Positions 28,135 to 40,798 of a stretch of DNA of 64,000 nucleotides are shown in pieces (within the stretch, counting starts at the first letter, position 1; each line of letters starts with the position of its first letter). The stretch spans positions 1 through 64,000 of the forward strand of contig NZ_MVIJ01000018.1 in assembly GCF_002086735.1 (NCBI RefSeq), given 5' to 3'. This DNA is from Mycobacterium scrofulaceum. GTDB lineage: Bacteria; Actinomycetota; Actinomycetes; Mycobacteriales; Mycobacteriaceae. The notes below the pieces were generated by a model. The model was not told the origin of the DNA. It made no database searches and was given only the letters and a program-made list of their open reading frames with translations. The position numbers and the translations under genes were made by a program.

Positions 28135-28886
28135 CGGTGTACTTCATCGGAGCGGGCCCCGGCGCCGCCGACCTGATCACGGTTCGCGGCCAGCGGCTCC
28201 TCCAGAGTTGTCCCGTCTGCCTCTACGCCGGATCGATCATGCCCGACGACCTGTTGGCCCTGTGTCCGCCCGGGGCCAAAGTCGTTGACACCGGCCCCCT
28301 GACGCTGGAGCAGATCGTCACCGAACTGGCGGACGCCGACGCCGCCGGCCACGACGTGGCGCGGCTGCATTCCGGTGACCCGTCGCTCTACAGCGCGCTG
28401 GCCGAACAATGCCGCCGGCTCGACACGCAGGGCATCGATTACGAAATCGTGCCGGGCGTGCCGTCTTTCGCCGCAGCGGCGGCGGTGCTCAAGCGTGAGC
28501 TCACCGTTCCCGGCGTGGCGCAGACCGTGACCTTGACCCGGGTCGCCACCCTGTCGACGGCCATGCCAGCGGGGGAGGACCTCACCACCCTCGCGCGATC
28601 GGGCGCCACGCTGGTCCTGCACCTCGCGGCCGCCCAGATCGACGCCATCGTGCCGCAACTGCTCGACGGCGGCTACCGGCCCGAAACCCCCGCCGCGGTA
28701 GTGGCTTTCGCGAGCTGGCCGCAACAAGTGGTGCTGCGCGGGACGCTCGCCGACATCGCCGCCCAGATGAACCAGGCCGGTGTCACCAAGACGGCGGTGA
28801 TCGTCGTCGGTGACGTGCTGGCCGCGGAGGGATTCACCGACAGCTACCTCTATTCGACCGGGCGCAGCCGGGGGAGCAGGCACTGA
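28131..28886 (+). CDS. cobM: Precorrin-4 C11-methyltransferase CobM
   Basis: CobM methylates precorrin-4 at C11 using SAM. The 251-residue protein begins MTVYFIGAGPGAADLITVRG, carrying the GxGPG SAM motif of the cobalamin methyltransferases, and has VCLYAGSIMP, RLHSGDPSLYSALAEQ and YEIVPGVPSF characteristic of the precorrin-4 branch. It overlaps cobL by 4 nt and cobK by one nt, so the three are translationally coupled. Confidence 0.97.
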   Translation: MTVYFIGAGPGAADLITVRGQRLLQSCPVCLYAGSIMPDDLLALCPPGAKVVDTGPLTLEQIVTELADADAAGHDVARLHSGDPSLYSALAEQCRRLDTQGIDYEIVPGVPSFAAAAAVLKRELTVPGVAQTVTLTRVATLSTAMPAGEDLTTLARSGATLVLHLAAAQIDAIVPQLLDGGYRPETPAAVVAFASWPQQVVLRGTLADIAAQMNQAGVTKTAVIVVGDVLAAEGFTDSYLYSTGRSRGSRH

Positions 28887-29614
28887 TGCGAGTGCTGCTG
28901 CTCGGCGGTACGGCCGAAGGTCGCGCGCTGGCGAACGCCCTACACCCGCGCGTCGACATCGTCAGCTCGCTGGCGGGCCGCGTGCCCGACCCCGCGCTGC
29001 CGGTCGGCCCCGTACGGGTCGGCGGTTTCGGCGGCGTGGACGGGCTGCGACGCTGGCTGCTGGACGAAGACATCGGGGCCGTCATCGACGCCACCCACCC
29101 GTTCGCGGCGGCCATGACGGCGCACGCCGCGCAGGTGTGCGGTGAGCTCGGGATTCCGCACCTGGTGCTGGCGCGTCCGGCGTGGGATCCGGGCTCTGCC
29201 ATCGTCGTCGAATCGGATGGCAGGGCGGCGGAAGCCGTTGCGGAGCATGAGTTTTCACGGGTCTTTCTCACCACCGGACGGTCGGGGACCAAGGCGTTCG
29301 TGGACAGCGACGCGTGGTTCCTGATCCGGGCAGTCACCCAGCCCGACGCGGCCTCGCTGCCGTGCCGCCATCAACTGGTGCTGTCCCGCGGCCCATATCG
29401 CTACCAAGGCGAGCTGGCGCTGCTGCGGGAACACCGGATCGACGCCCTCGTCACCAAGAACAGCGGCGGGGAGATGACGAGGGCAAAGCTGGATGCCGCT
29501 GCCGCGCTGGGCATTCCGGTGCTGATGGTGGCGCGGCCGCCGTTACCGCCCGGGGTGACGGCGGTGGGCAGCGTCGACGAGGCCGCCGAATGGCTCTACC
29601 GCCAAGACAATTAG
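28886..29614 (+). CDS. cobK: Precorrin-6A reductase CobK
   Basis: CobK reduces precorrin-6A to precorrin-6B with NADPH. The 242-residue protein has [19 protein letters not shown] as the nucleotide-binding start, [19 protein letters not shown], the segment [11 protein letters not shown] and near the end [17 protein letters not shown], all typical of the CobK/CbiJ family. The ATG uses the last base of the cobM stop. Its 3' end overlaps the converging sigC stop by 4 nt, so the two transcripts must overlap. Confidence 0.97.
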   Translation: MRVLLLGGTAEGRALANALHPRVDIVSSLAGRVPDPALPVGPVRVGGFGGVDGLRRWLLDEDIGAVIDATHPFAAAMTAHAAQVCGELGIPHLVLARPAWDPGSAIVVESDGRAAEAVAEHEFSRVFLTTGRSGTKAFVDSDAWFLIRAVTQPDAASLPCRHQLVLSRGPYRYQGELALLREHRIDALVTKNSGGEMTRAKLDAAAALGIPVLMVARPPLPPGVTAVGSVDEAAEWLYRQDN

Positions 29615-30168
29615 CCCGTCAGGTCGTCGCGCTCGACATCGGCGGCCAGCAGCGCGTCGCGGGCGCGGGCGACGCGGGATCGGATGGTGCCCACCGGGCA
29701 GCCGCACACCGCCGCAGCGTCGGCGTAGGGTAGCCCGAGCAATTGCGTGAGCAGCAAGGCTTCTCGTTGTTCGGGGGTCAGACTCGCAATCATCGTCGTC
29801 ACCTCGACCAGGTCTTCGAAGCCGCGGGCGTGGCGGTCGCCGCGTAGGACGTGCTCCGGGTCGGCCCCCAGGGCGGCGCGCGGACGCGACTGCACGTGGC
29901 GAATGTGATCGGCCACGACGCGGCGCGCGATGGAAAGCAACCAAGTTCGTGCGCTCGAGCGCCCGGAGAACCGTTCGATGGCGCCGATCGCGCGCAGGAA
30001 GGTCTCTTGAGTCAGGTCGTCGGCGCTGCCCGCGTCCGACAGGTACGTGACGAACCGCCACACGTCCCGCTGGGTGGCCTTGATGAATGCCTCGAGCGCC
30101 CGGTCGTTCCCACGCGCCGCGGCCAAGGCGAGCTCGGTAACGGCCTCGTCGTCGCTTGACGCGATCAT
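29611..30168 (-). CDS. sigC: ECF RNA polymerase sigma factor SigC (internal start)
   Basis: Starting at the ATG at 30168 gives 185 residues, the same length as M. tuberculosis SigC, with very high similarity. A strong AAAGGTGG site at 30175-30182 lies 6 nt before this ATG. Sigma region 2 reads [20 protein letters not shown] and region 4 [20 protein letters not shown] followed by the [18 protein letters not shown] helix. SigC has been linked to copper acquisition genes in M. tuberculosis. The reading frame stays open upstream into a membrane protein (next entry), so this ATG is one of two possible starts. Convergent with cobK. Confidence 0.9.
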   Translation of the reverse strand: MIASSDDEAVTELALAAARGNDRALEAFIKATQRDVWRFVTYLSDAGSADDLTQETFLRAIGAIERFSGRSSARTWLLSIARRVVADHIRHVQSRPRAALGADPEHVLRGDRHARGFEDLVEVTTMIASLTPEQREALLLTQLLGLPYADAAAVCGCPVGTIRSRVARARDALLAADVERDDLTG

Positions 30169-30966
30169 GGCGAACCACCTTTGTCTCGCGGGCTGACTGA
30201 GTCTACGACGGCCTGTCGTAGTCATCGCGACGGGGTCGGAGGTCGATCGATTGATGGGCCACAGATGACCGCGGCGCCGCGCGGCGGGGGACTCGGCCGG
30301 CCAAGCCGGGTCGTCCGCCGCATCGGATGCGCCGGCTCTGTCCGCGCGCACCCGTTCGCGTGCCACCAGGAACGCGAACGCGACGCCCAACAGCAGGGGC
30401 ATGTGGCTGGCGATGCGCGTGGCGGTGACGTCACCGGCGAAGGCATCGACGGCCACGTAACCGAACAGCGCGACCGAGTACACGCCCGTAATCGCCGCCA
30501 CGCCAATGGCCGTGACGGGCCACACGCCCGCGGCAACCATCGCCAGACCCAGCGCCAGCAACCAGGCGGTGGACTCGTGCATCAGGTGCTCCCCGGACAT
30601 GGCGCCGTGCATGTGGCTCGACACCATGCCGAAATCGACGCCGCTGATCTGCGCGGCGGCAATCGCGACCTGGAAAATCCCGACGGCGATCAGGCCCCAC
30701 CGCCGGTAGTGCGAGCGCAGCCAGCGCATCCGCCGACGGCGCCCGGACGACTCCTCGCCGATGCTCGCCATGATCTTCGCGACCAGGTCGGGCCCGTCGT
30801 CGGGCTCGACCGTGGCCAGCCGGCGGGTCTGGGTTGCGGCGCCGATCAGCCAGGAGCGGCAACGCCGGCACGACTCGAGATGCGCATCGACCTGCTGCGC
30901 GAGCAGCTGGGGACGTTCGCCGTCCAATCGAGCCGAGAGCGCCTCACGCGCCGCGTCACACCGCAT
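29611..30966 (-). CDS. Putative anti-sigma (ZAS) membrane protein fused in frame to SigC
   Basis: The frame upstream of sigC has no stop back to about 31008. From the ATG at 30966 (alternatives 30984, 31008) it encodes 451 residues. Residues 1-40 carry a zinc-binding anti-sigma motif (H29-x3-C33-x2-C36, HLESCRRC, with C3). A basic stretch precedes helix 1 (about 90-110). A loop rich in His and Met, [17 protein letters not shown] (about 114-130), would lie outside the membrane; three more helices follow and the chain returns to the cytoplasm before SigC begins at residue 267. Even helix number and position fit a real fusion. Free SigC can also arise from its own start. M. tuberculosis SigC has no such extension. 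Confidence 0.65.
   Translation of the reverse strand: MRCDAAREALSARLDGERPQLLAQQVDAHLESCRRCRSWLIGAATQTRRLATVEPDDGPDLVAKIMASIGEESSGRRRRMRWLRSHYRRWGLIAVGIFQVAIAAAQISGVDFGMVSSHMHGAMSGEHLMHESTAWLLALGLAMVAAGVWPVTAIGVAAITGVYSVALFGYVAVDAFAGDVTATRIASHMPLLLGVAFAFLVARERVRADRAGASDAADDPAWPAESPAARRRGHLWPINRSTSDPVAMTTTGRRRLSQPARQRWFAMIASSDDEAVTELALAAARGNDRALEAFIKATQRDVWRFVTYLSDAGSADDLTQETFLRAIGAIERFSGRSSARTWLLSIARRVVADHIRHVQSRPRAALGADPEHVLRGDRHARGFEDLVEVTTMIASLTPEQREALLLTQLLGLPYADAAAVCGCPVGTIRSRVARARDALLAADVERDDLTG
30203..30221. promoter_or_regulatory. 7-bp inverted repeat upstream of the SigC start
   Basis: CTACGAC (30203-30209) and GTCGTAG (30215-30221) are exact reverse complements with a 5-nt spacer, 35-53 nt upstream of the SigC ATG. 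It could be an operator or part of an autoregulated promoter; it lies inside the coding sequence if the fusion is real. Confidence 0.35.
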
Positions 30967-31118
30967 CCCTGCATCGTTGCGCATGCCCGGTCCACGTGCA
31001 AAGACCACGCCAAATCAACCGCAGGGAACTAAACCGTCCCGCAAACCGACCACTGGACGTCCGCAGCCCCGACATTCACCGAAGAGGTATTCGTGTTCGT
31101 GCCCGAAGGCCCCCGCCG

Positions 31119-32702
31119 ATGACGGCCCCGATCTGGATCGCCTTCCCTCCCGAAGTGCACTCGACCTTGCTCAGTAGCGGCCCCGGACCTGGGCCGCTGC
31201 TCGCGGCCGCCACGACGTGGTCGTCGATGAGCGGCCAATACGCCGAGGCCGCAGACGAACTCGGCGGGCTCCTGGGCGCCGTGCAGGGCGGTGCGTGGGA
31301 GGGGCCGACCGCCGAGCAGTACGTCGCGGCCCATGCCCCCTATCTGGCTTGGCTGCTGGAGAGCTCCGCGAAGAGTGCGACCGCCGCGGCGCTGCACGAG
31401 ACGGCGGCGGGCGCCTACACCGCGGCGCTGGCCGCCATGCCGACCATGCCGGAACTGGCCGCGAATCACGCGACCCACGCGGCGCTGGTGGCGACGAACT
31501 TCTTTGGCGTCAACACCATTCCCATCGCCGTCAACGAGGCCGACTACGCGCGCATGTGGGTGCAGGCCGCCACGACGATGACCACCTACCAGGTGGCGGC
31601 CGAGTCCGCCCTCGCTGCGGTGCCCGCAGCCACGCCGGCGCCTTCGATCGTCACCCCGGCCGCGGAGGCGAGCGTCGCCACGATGCAAGCCGCAGACACG
31701 CAGCAGCAAGCGGCACAGACCTATCCATCCTGGCAGGACCAGCTCACGGCGTGGCTGCAGCAGTACACGAAGAATTTCGCCTGGCCGGTGTCCAAGGACC
31801 TCAACCCCGGCGGTTGGCCGTTCCCGCCGGTGCCGTTCGTCAACGGACTCGCCTCCTTCTTCGGCCAACTGGGGTTCTCGCCGGCCCTGTCCAGCGCGCT
31901 GGGCTGGGCGATTTTCCACACGCTGATGATCTTCTGGCCCTTCATGCAGGCCGCCATCCAAATGGCCGTGGTGCTCGCACCAATGGTCGTTTCGGCCCTG
32001 GGCGCCGCGGCGGCAGGGGGCGCGGCGGCGGCGATCACCGCGGTCAGCGTCGCGGCCCCCCTCTCCGCCCCCGCGCCACTGCCCGCGCCGGCGACCGCGC
32101 CCGCGCCGATGGCGTCCGCGCCGGCCCCGACCGCCGGCACCGCGCCGGCGAGCGTGAGCACCGCCCCGACGGTGTCCAGCGCGCCCGCGTCGACCGTGGC
32201 CACTCCGGCCGGTGGCGGACCGGTGGGCGGCGGACCCGGAGTCGGCTTCGGGCCGACCGCGACGAACGGCATCGGAGCCGGCATGTCCGACGGCCTGTAC
32301 GCGGCGGCGCTGTCGGGGCTGGCGGCGCGCGGGAGCGCCAGCGGCCGGGCGCGCCGCAAATCGGAGGAGCCGGCGCCCGACGACGTCGACGCACCCGCCG
32401 CGGCCGCCGCCGCGGCCGCGGCCAAGAAGAAGGCCCGGGCCCGTCGCCGCCGCGCCGGGACGGCCACGGACCGCGCCTACCGGTACGAGTTCATGGACCT
32501 CGACCAGGAATTGGGCTTCGACGCCGAAGACCCCGACACCGTGCGCCCCTCCGAGCAGGGCGGGGGGCCGCACGGATTCGCCGGGGCCGCAGCGACATCC
32601 GGTGCGGCCCGGCCCGCCGGTTTGACGACGCTGGCCCGCGGCGGGTTCAGCGAAGGCCCTAACGTGCCGATGATGCCCAGCAGCTGGAGCAACGACGACT
32701 AA
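31119..32702 (+). CDS. PPE family protein, PPE-PPW subfamily
   Basis: The ATG at 31119 gives 527 residues starting [20 protein letters not shown], with PPE at 10-12. The helical PPE domain spans about 1-180 and includes the WxG-type turn [20 protein letters not shown]. The C-terminal half is Ala/Pro-rich with a hydrophobic stretch near 245-310. It ends with GFAG (486-489) and P-x2-P-x2-W (PMMPSSW, 517-523), the signature of the PPW group. Such proteins are exported by ESX systems together with PE partners and often act in the outer membrane. No PE gene is adjacent. It stands where M. tuberculosis has blaC, divergent from sigC, and its stop abuts that of cobIJ. Confidence 0.9.
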   Translation: MTAPIWIAFPPEVHSTLLSSGPGPGPLLAAATTWSSMSGQYAEAADELGGLLGAVQGGAWEGPTAEQYVAAHAPYLAWLLESSAKSATAAALHETAAGAYTAALAAMPTMPELAANHATHAALVATNFFGVNTIPIAVNEADYARMWVQAATTMTTYQVAAESALAAVPAATPAPSIVTPAAEASVATMQAADTQQQAAQTYPSWQDQLTAWLQQYTKNFAWPVSKDLNPGGWPFPPVPFVNGLASFFGQLGFSPALSSALGWAIFHTLMIFWPFMQAAIQMAVVLAPMVVSALGAAAAGGAAAAITAVSVAAPLSAPAPLPAPATAPAPMASAPAPTAGTAPASVSTAPTVSSAPASTVATPAGGGPVGGGPGVGFGPTATNGIGAGMSDGLYAAALSGLAARGSASGRARRKSEEPAPDDVDAPAAAAAAAAAKKKARARRRRAGTATDRAYRYEFMDLDQELGFDAEDPDTVRPSEQGGGPHGFAGAAATSGAARPAGLTTLARGGFSEGPNVPMMPSSWSNDD

Positions 32703-34196
32703 CTAGCCGAGCGGGTAGCGCCGGGGCGTGAACACCCGATCGCCGGAATCGCCCGCATACCACTGGGTTTGCGACGAGCCGACGATCAACAGGCAGCGCA
32801 TGTCCACCGTGGCGGGGTCGAGGTCGGCCAGCCGCACCACGCGGACATCCTCGTCGGGCCCGGAAACGCTGCGTCCGACCACCACCGGCGTGCCAGGTTC
32901 GCGGTGTTGCAGCAGCAGGTCACGCATCGCGGCGACCTGCCATGTTCGCGTCTTGGACGCCGGGTTGTAGATCGCCAGCACGAGGTCGGCGGCGGCCGCG
33001 GCGGCCAGCCGCTCGGAGATGATCTCCCACGGCTTGAGCCGATCGGACAGCGAGATCACCGCGTAGTCGTGCCCCAGCGGGGCGCCGACCCGGCTCGCCA
33101 CGGCCTGCGCGGCCGTCATCGCCGGAATGACCCGGACCCGCACGCCCGGCCACTCCTTGGCCTCCTCCAGCACGGCGGTGGCCATCGCGAAGACTCCGGG
33201 ATCGCCCGACGACACCACCGCCACGGCCCGGCCCTCCTCGGCCAGCGCGCAGGCCAGGCGGGCACGCTCGGGCTCGTCGGTGTTGTCGCTGGCGTGCCGG
33301 CGTTGGCCGTCGCGCACTGGCACGCGATCCAAATAGCCGCCGTAGCCGATCAGGTCGGTGGCGGCGGCCAGCTCTCGCCGGCTCTGCGGGGTCATCCAGT
33401 CGCTGTCGCCGGGGCCCAGACCGACCACGGCGACGGACCCTGCGGGGGGCGACTGCCGGCCTCGCCGCCCGCCCGGCAGCATCGCCAGCGAGAAGTACGG
33501 CACGCCTGCCTCGTCGACGTCGGCGGCGGGCAGGATGCGCTGCCCGGCGGTGCTGGCCCGCTCGACGTAATACGCGTCGTCCAGTTGGCCGGATTCCGAA
33601 AGCGCTTCCCGCACAGCACGATATGAACGTCCCAGTTTCAGCACCACCGCGGCGTCGGCGTCGGCCAGGCGGCGGGTCAGCTCGGCGACCGGCAGGGTGC
33701 CCGGCAGCACCGAGAGCACCTCGTCGCCGGCGACCAAGGGTGTCGCGATCGCGGCCGAAGCGGCGCTCACGGACGTCACACCCGGCACGATGACGGCGTC
33801 GAACCGCTGCGTCAGCCGCGTGTGCAAGTGCATGTATGAGCTGTAGAACAGGGGGTCCCCCTCGGCCAGCAGCGCCACGTTGCGGCCCGCGTCGAGGTGC
33901 GCGGCGATGCGCGCGGCGGCGTCCACGTAGAAGTCCTCCAGTGCCCCCGCGTAGCCGCCGGGATGGTCGGTCACCTCGGTGGTCACCGGATAGACGAGGT
34001 GCTCCTCGATCTGGCCGGGCCGCAGGTACGGTTCGGCGATGCCGCGCGCGATGCTGCGGCCGTGCCGGGCGCTGTGGTAGGCCACGACATCGGCCTCGCC
34101 GATCACCCGGGCCGCCTTGACGGTGACCAATTCGGGGTCACCGGGCCCCAGCCCGACGCCCCACAGCGTGCCCCGCCGGCTGCCCGGGTCGGTCAT
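32703..34196 (-). CDS. cobIJ: Bifunctional precorrin-2 C20-/precorrin-3B C17-methyltransferase CobIJ
   Basis: The 497-residue protein joins two SAM-dependent tetrapyrrole methyltransferases. The CobI half (about 1-240) begins with [20 protein letters not shown] and has [16 protein letters not shown]; the CobJ half (about 250-497) starts [20 protein letters not shown] and has [20 protein letters not shown] and [16 protein letters not shown]. The two steps methylate C20 and, after ring oxidation by CobG, contract the ring with methylation at C17. The start overlaps the cobH stop by 4 nt in a cobG-cobH-cobIJ operon. The stop directly abuts that of the PPE gene. Confidence 0.97.
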   Translation of the reverse strand: MTDPGSRRGTLWGVGLGPGDPELVTVKAARVIGEADVVAYHSARHGRSIARGIAEPYLRPGQIEEHLVYPVTTEVTDHPGGYAGALEDFYVDAAARIAAHLDAGRNVALLAEGDPLFYSSYMHLHTRLTQRFDAVIVPGVTSVSAASAAIATPLVAGDEVLSVLPGTLPVAELTRRLADADAAVVLKLGRSYRAVREALSESGQLDDAYYVERASTAGQRILPAADVDEAGVPYFSLAMLPGGRRGRQSPPAGSVAVVGLGPGDSDWMTPQSRRELAAATDLIGYGGYLDRVPVRDGQRRHASDNTDEPERARLACALAEEGRAVAVVSSGDPGVFAMATAVLEEAKEWPGVRVRVIPAMTAAQAVASRVGAPLGHDYAVISLSDRLKPWEIISERLAAAAAADLVLAIYNPASKTRTWQVAAMRDLLLQHREPGTPVVVGRSVSGPDEDVRVVRLADLDPATVDMRCLLIVGSSQTQWYAGDSGDRVFTPRRYPLG

Positions 34197-34819
34197 TCGC
34201 GGTCGCTCGCGATCGCGTTAACGGCCGCGGCGGCCATGGCGCTGCCGCCGCGGCGGCCCCGCACCACCAGATAGGACATCCCGCGCGGGCGGTCGATGAG
34301 CTCCTGCTTGGACTGCGCCGATCCCACGAACCCGACCGGGCCGCCCAGCACGCCGGCCGGCGGGGAGACGCCCTCGTCGACCAGCTCGAGCAGCCGGAAC
34401 AGGGCCGTCGGCGCGTTGCCGATCGCGAGCACCGCGCCCGGCAGCCGATCGGCCCACAGCTCGACCCCGGCCGCCGATCGGGTGGTGTGCCGGCGCGCGG
34501 CCAGCTCGGGGGCGCGCGGATCGGCCACCAGCGAGACCACCTCGTTGCCCGCCGGCAGCCGCGCGGCGGTGATTCCCGCCGCGACCATCGACGAATCGCA
34601 CAGCACCGGGGCGCCGCCGCGCAGGGCGGCGCCGACCCGCGCGGCAACGTCATCGGTGAACGCGACGTGCTCGGCGACGTCGACCTGCCCGCAGGTGTGG
34701 ATCAACCGGACCACCACCCGCGCGACGTCCTCCGGGAACGGGGTCAGGTCGGCTTCCGCGCGGATGGTCGCGAACGACTGGCGGTAGATCTCCGCCGCGT
34801 CGCGGATGTAGTCGAGCAC
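34193..34819 (-). CDS. cobH: Precorrin-8X methylmutase CobH
   Basis: CobH moves a methyl group from C11 to C12, giving hydrogenobyrinic acid. I choose the GTG at 34819 ([20 protein letters not shown]), which yields 208 residues as in M. tuberculosis; the longer frame overlaps cobG and is not conserved. The catalytic His is in [11 protein letters not shown], and [26 protein letters not shown] and [13 protein letters not shown] are family segments. It starts 4 nt after the cobG stop and overlaps cobIJ by 4 nt. Confidence 0.97.
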   Translation of the reverse strand: MLDYIRDAAEIYRQSFATIRAEADLTPFPEDVARVVVRLIHTCGQVDVAEHVAFTDDVAARVGAALRGGAPVLCDSSMVAAGITAARLPAGNEVVSLVADPRAPELAARRHTTRSAAGVELWADRLPGAVLAIGNAPTALFRLLELVDEGVSPPAGVLGGPVGFVGSAQSKQELIDRPRGMSYLVVRGRRGGSAMAAAAVNAIASDRE

Positions 34820-34823
34820 CCGA

Positions 34824-35933
34824 TTACCGTAGCTGGCGGTATCCGTCGCCGGTCGCCAGCAGCACCTCAGCGGCGAGCGGGCTGCCGCACGCGCGTTCGC
34901 AGCCGACGAAGTGACGATGCATCCCCGCATCCGGTTTCAGCGCCCGGGCGGCGTCTGCCCGCACATCGGCGGCCGAGTGCGCGCACCCGGGACTGCCGGT
35001 GCAGGCGCTGACGGTCAGCCAGGGGGAGTTCTCGTCGAAGACCAAACCCGACGGGGCCAGCACCCGCAGCGCGACGTCGGCGACGGCCTCGTCCAGATCA
35101 CACACCAGCACCGATCGCCACGGCGTGATCACCAGCGGGGCCTCGATCGCCGCCAGGTACTCCGCGACCCGTGCGGGCAGCACGCCCAGCGGCACAGCGG
35201 CACCCAGGGCCACGCGGCCTTCTGAACCGGGCTGGTCCTGGGCGATCCAGCCCACCGGCGGCCTGGTGACCGCGGAAAAGGGGGCGGCACCGAGTTCGAC
35301 TCCGGGCAGCAGCCTTTCGAGATCGTCCAATTCCTTTACCCGCCAAGCACTTCCGCGCGTAGTGGCGAAGCGCGTGGCGATGACGACCAGCGTCTCGACC
35401 ACCTCGTCGGCGCCCAGGCGCAGACCGGTGTCGCGTCCCGCCAGCAGCAGCGCGCAGCCGTCGGGGAACGCGTGCACGCCGACGTCGGCGCACAGACCCG
35501 ACACGTCGGCGTGCCCGTCGTCGACGCTGAACCAGAACCGGCCGCCCAGCCCGGCGAGGCGGGGCTCGGCGCGGATCGCGGCGTCCAGGCCGGCGACCCA
35601 CGGCCGCACGTCGGCGTTGCCGCCGGCCCGGCCGGACAGCGGAGACGCGACGATGTTGCGGACGCGCTCGTGCGTCGCCGACGGCAACAACCCGGCGCCG
35701 GCGATGGCGTCCGCGGCCGCCGCCTCGTCGGTGATCCCGCGCACCTGGATGTTGCCGCGGGCGGTGAGCTCGAGCGTCGACGAGCCGTATTCGCTCGCCA
35801 CCCGCGCCAGCGCCGCCAGCTGGGCGGCCGTCAGCGTGCCGCCCGGCAGCCGAATCCGCGCCAGGGCGCCGTCGGCCGCCCGGTGCACCTGCAGCGCGCC
35901 CGGGCAGGCGTCCGTGCCGCGCGTCCTGGCCAC
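34824..35933 (-). CDS. cobG: Precorrin-3B synthase CobG
   Basis: CobG is the oxygen-using enzyme that makes precorrin-3B, marking the aerobic pathway. The GTG at 35933 ([20 protein letters not shown]) gives 369 residues, close to the M. tuberculosis protein; the frame continues upstream to 36131 without conservation. The fold is that of nitrite/sulfite reductase half-domains, with the 4Fe-4S cysteines C311-x5-C317 ([12 protein letters not shown]) and C345-x3-C349 (VGCERACGS). It is the first gene of the minus-strand cobG-cobH-cobIJ operon. The upstream 143 nt contain an imperfect palindrome but no cobalamin riboswitch box that I can find. Confidence 0.95.
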   Translation of the reverse strand: MARTRGTDACPGALQVHRAADGALARIRLPGGTLTAAQLAALARVASEYGSSTLELTARGNIQVRGITDEAAAADAIAGAGLLPSATHERVRNIVASPLSGRAGGNADVRPWVAGLDAAIRAEPRLAGLGGRFWFSVDDGHADVSGLCADVGVHAFPDGCALLLAGRDTGLRLGADEVVETLVVIATRFATTRGSAWRVKELDDLERLLPGVELGAAPFSAVTRPPVGWIAQDQPGSEGRVALGAAVPLGVLPARVAEYLAAIEAPLVITPWRSVLVCDLDEAVADVALRVLAPSGLVFDENSPWLTVSACTGSPGCAHSAADVRADAARALKPDAGMHRHFVGCERACGSPLAAEVLLATGDGYRQLR

Positions 35934-35970
35934 CCGTCCACGGTACCCAGGGCGCACCAGCGTCGCGCCG

Positions 35971-36024
35971 AACGTGCACTCACTGCGAGGTTCCGCCGAA
36001 TCCTTTTCGCACTGAATGCACGTT
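35971..36024. repeat. Imperfect 18-bp inverted repeat between cobG and the hydrolase gene
   Basis: AACGTGCACTCACTGCGA (35971-35988) pairs with TCGCACTGAATGCACGTT (36007-36024) with two mismatches and an 18-nt loop. It lies in a divergent intergenic region, so it is not a normal terminator; an operator, an RNA hairpin or a small dispersed repeat are possible. Confidence 0.7.
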
Positions 36025-36076
36025 GGGCGGCGCCCGCGGGGATTGATACGGCACGACCCTGGGCACCCTCGTCTCC

Positions 36077-36745
36077 GTGCGGACAGTGGAGTACGCCCCG
36101 GGACGTTTGGCCGATGTCTATGGCGATCCACCGCGGCCCGCCGTTCTGCTGTGGCACGGCATGCAGACCGATGCGCGCGCCGCCTTCGGTCCGCTCGCCG
36201 GCATGCTCGCCGACTGCGGCGCCGCGGTGGTGGCGCCGGACTGGAACTCCCACGCCGACGACGGCGGGCGCGCGGACCTGCTGGGATCGCTCGACTTCGC
36301 CCGCGACTTCGCCGGCGAGGGGAACGCCATCGTGCTCGTCGGCTGGTCGATGGGAGGCGCCGCTGCCGCGGCTTTGACGCTGAGCGGCGATGCGCACTTG
36401 GCCCACACGGTTTGTCTGGCGGGCGCGTTCATGGTCCCGGATCCGATTTTCGGTCGGCGCGTGGCCGACGAACTCCCGGCGCAGCGGGTCGGCCCGCCGT
36501 TCACCCTGCTGCACGGCCTGGCCGACGACGTGGTCCCGGCGACGGCCAGCAGGGAGTTCGCCGGGGGTCTGCGACGGGTCGGCTGGCCGGTCGAGCTGGT
36601 CGAGCTGGCGGCCGACCACGGGTCCATCGCCGGCGCCGACTACGACGCGGTCGCGGATCGCTACGAGCCGGGCAGGAGCGAGGAGGCGCTGCGCGCGGCC
36701 GGCGAGGTCGCCGCCCGGATCGCGGCGACGTTGCGGTACGAATGA
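36077..36745 (+). CDS. Alpha/beta-hydrolase next to cobN
   Basis: The 222-residue protein starts with GTG (MRTVEYAPGRLADVYGDPPR). It has the alpha/beta-hydrolase fold with nucleophile S91 in GWSMGGAAAAAL, acid D150 or D151 in HGLADDVVP and H181 in AADHGSIAG, and no signal peptide. It ends three nt before the cobN start and so belongs to the same transcript. Substrate is unknown; a role in the cobalamin pathway is only suggested by position. Confidence 0.82.
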   Translation: MRTVEYAPGRLADVYGDPPRPAVLLWHGMQTDARAAFGPLAGMLADCGAAVVAPDWNSHADDGGRADLLGSLDFARDFAGEGNAIVLVGWSMGGAAAAALTLSGDAHLAHTVCLAGAFMVPDPIFGRRVADELPAQRVGPPFTLLHGLADDVVPATASREFAGGLRRVGWPVELVELAADHGSIAGADYDAVADRYEPGRSEEALRAAGEVAARIAATLRYE

Positions 36746-36748
36746 GGG

Positions 36749-40321
<3,573 letters not shown>

Positions 40322-40334
40322 TTCCCCTGGCGAG

Positions 40335-40384
40335 CAGACGCAGAATCGCATGGGAAGGGTCTTCTCCATGCGATTCTGCGTCTG
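40335..40384. terminator. Long hairpin downstream of cobN
   Basis: The 19-nt arms 40335-40353 and 40366-40384 are perfect reverse complements; the 12-nt loop contains a further GAAG/CTTC pair. It lies 13 nt after the cobN stop and 21 nt before the next start. There is no U-tract. It may act as a terminator or RNA-processing site, or be a dispersed palindromic repeat. Confidence 0.65.
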
Positions 40385-40393
40385 GTCGCGCGG

Positions 40394-40399
40394 TAGGTT
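40394..40399 (+). promoter_or_regulatory. Candidate -10 box for the Rv2061c-like gene
   Basis: TAGGTT (TANNNT) lies 6 nt before the GTG at 40406, directly behind the cobN hairpin, and would give a leaderless transcript. Confidence 0.45.
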
Positions 40400-40405
40400 A
40401 ACAGC

Positions 40406-40792
40406 GTGACGCCCACCTTCGCCGATCTCGCCAAAGCGCAATACCTCCTGCTGACCACCTTCACCAAGGATGGCAAGCCCAAGCCGACGCCGATCTGGGC
40501 GGCCGCCGACCAAGACCGGCTCCTGGTCATCACCCAGGAAAAGTCGTGGAAGGTCAGGCGGATCCGCAATACCCCAAGGGTGACGCTGGCCACCTGCACC
40601 ATGCAGGGTCGCCCGACCAGCGAGGCCGTCGAAGGTACCGCCGCCGTCCTCGACAAGTCGCAAACCGCGTCGGTCTACGACGCCATCGGGAAGCGTTACG
40701 GCGTCGTGGGCAAGGTCTTCAACTTCTTCAGCAAGCTGCGCGGCGGCATGGAGAACAACGTCGGTCTCGAGCTCAGGCTGGCCCAGACCTAG
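40406..40792 (+). CDS. PPOX-class F420-dependent oxidoreductase, Rv2061c-like
   Basis: The 128-residue protein starts with GTG (MTPTFADLAKAQYLLLTTFT). It belongs to the split beta-barrel flavin/F420-binding family, with KDGKPKPTPIWAAADQDRLL and EKSWKVRRIRNTPRVTLATC as typical strands that form the cofactor cleft. Its reaction is unknown. It precedes the DJ-1-like gene by 6 nt and is probably cotranscribed with it. It is a different subgroup from the biliverdin-reductase-like protein at 25770-26183. Confidence 0.9.
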   Translation: MTPTFADLAKAQYLLLTTFTKDGKPKPTPIWAAADQDRLLVITQEKSWKVRRIRNTPRVTLATCTMQGRPTSEAVEGTAAVLDKSQTASVYDAIGKRYGVVGKVFNFFSKLRGGMENNVGLELRLAQT

Positions 40793-40798
40793 GGTCGC

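Noticed and set aside
29615..31008. Idea that the upstream part of the sigC frame is only a GC-rich shadow
   Set aside because: The segment has a specific zinc-finger motif and well-formed membrane helices, unlike the Arg/Pro/Ala-rich shadow frames elsewhere in the window.
35934..36076. Possible cobalamin riboswitch upstream of cobG
   Set aside because: No B12-box-like core is visible; the gap only holds the imperfect palindrome.
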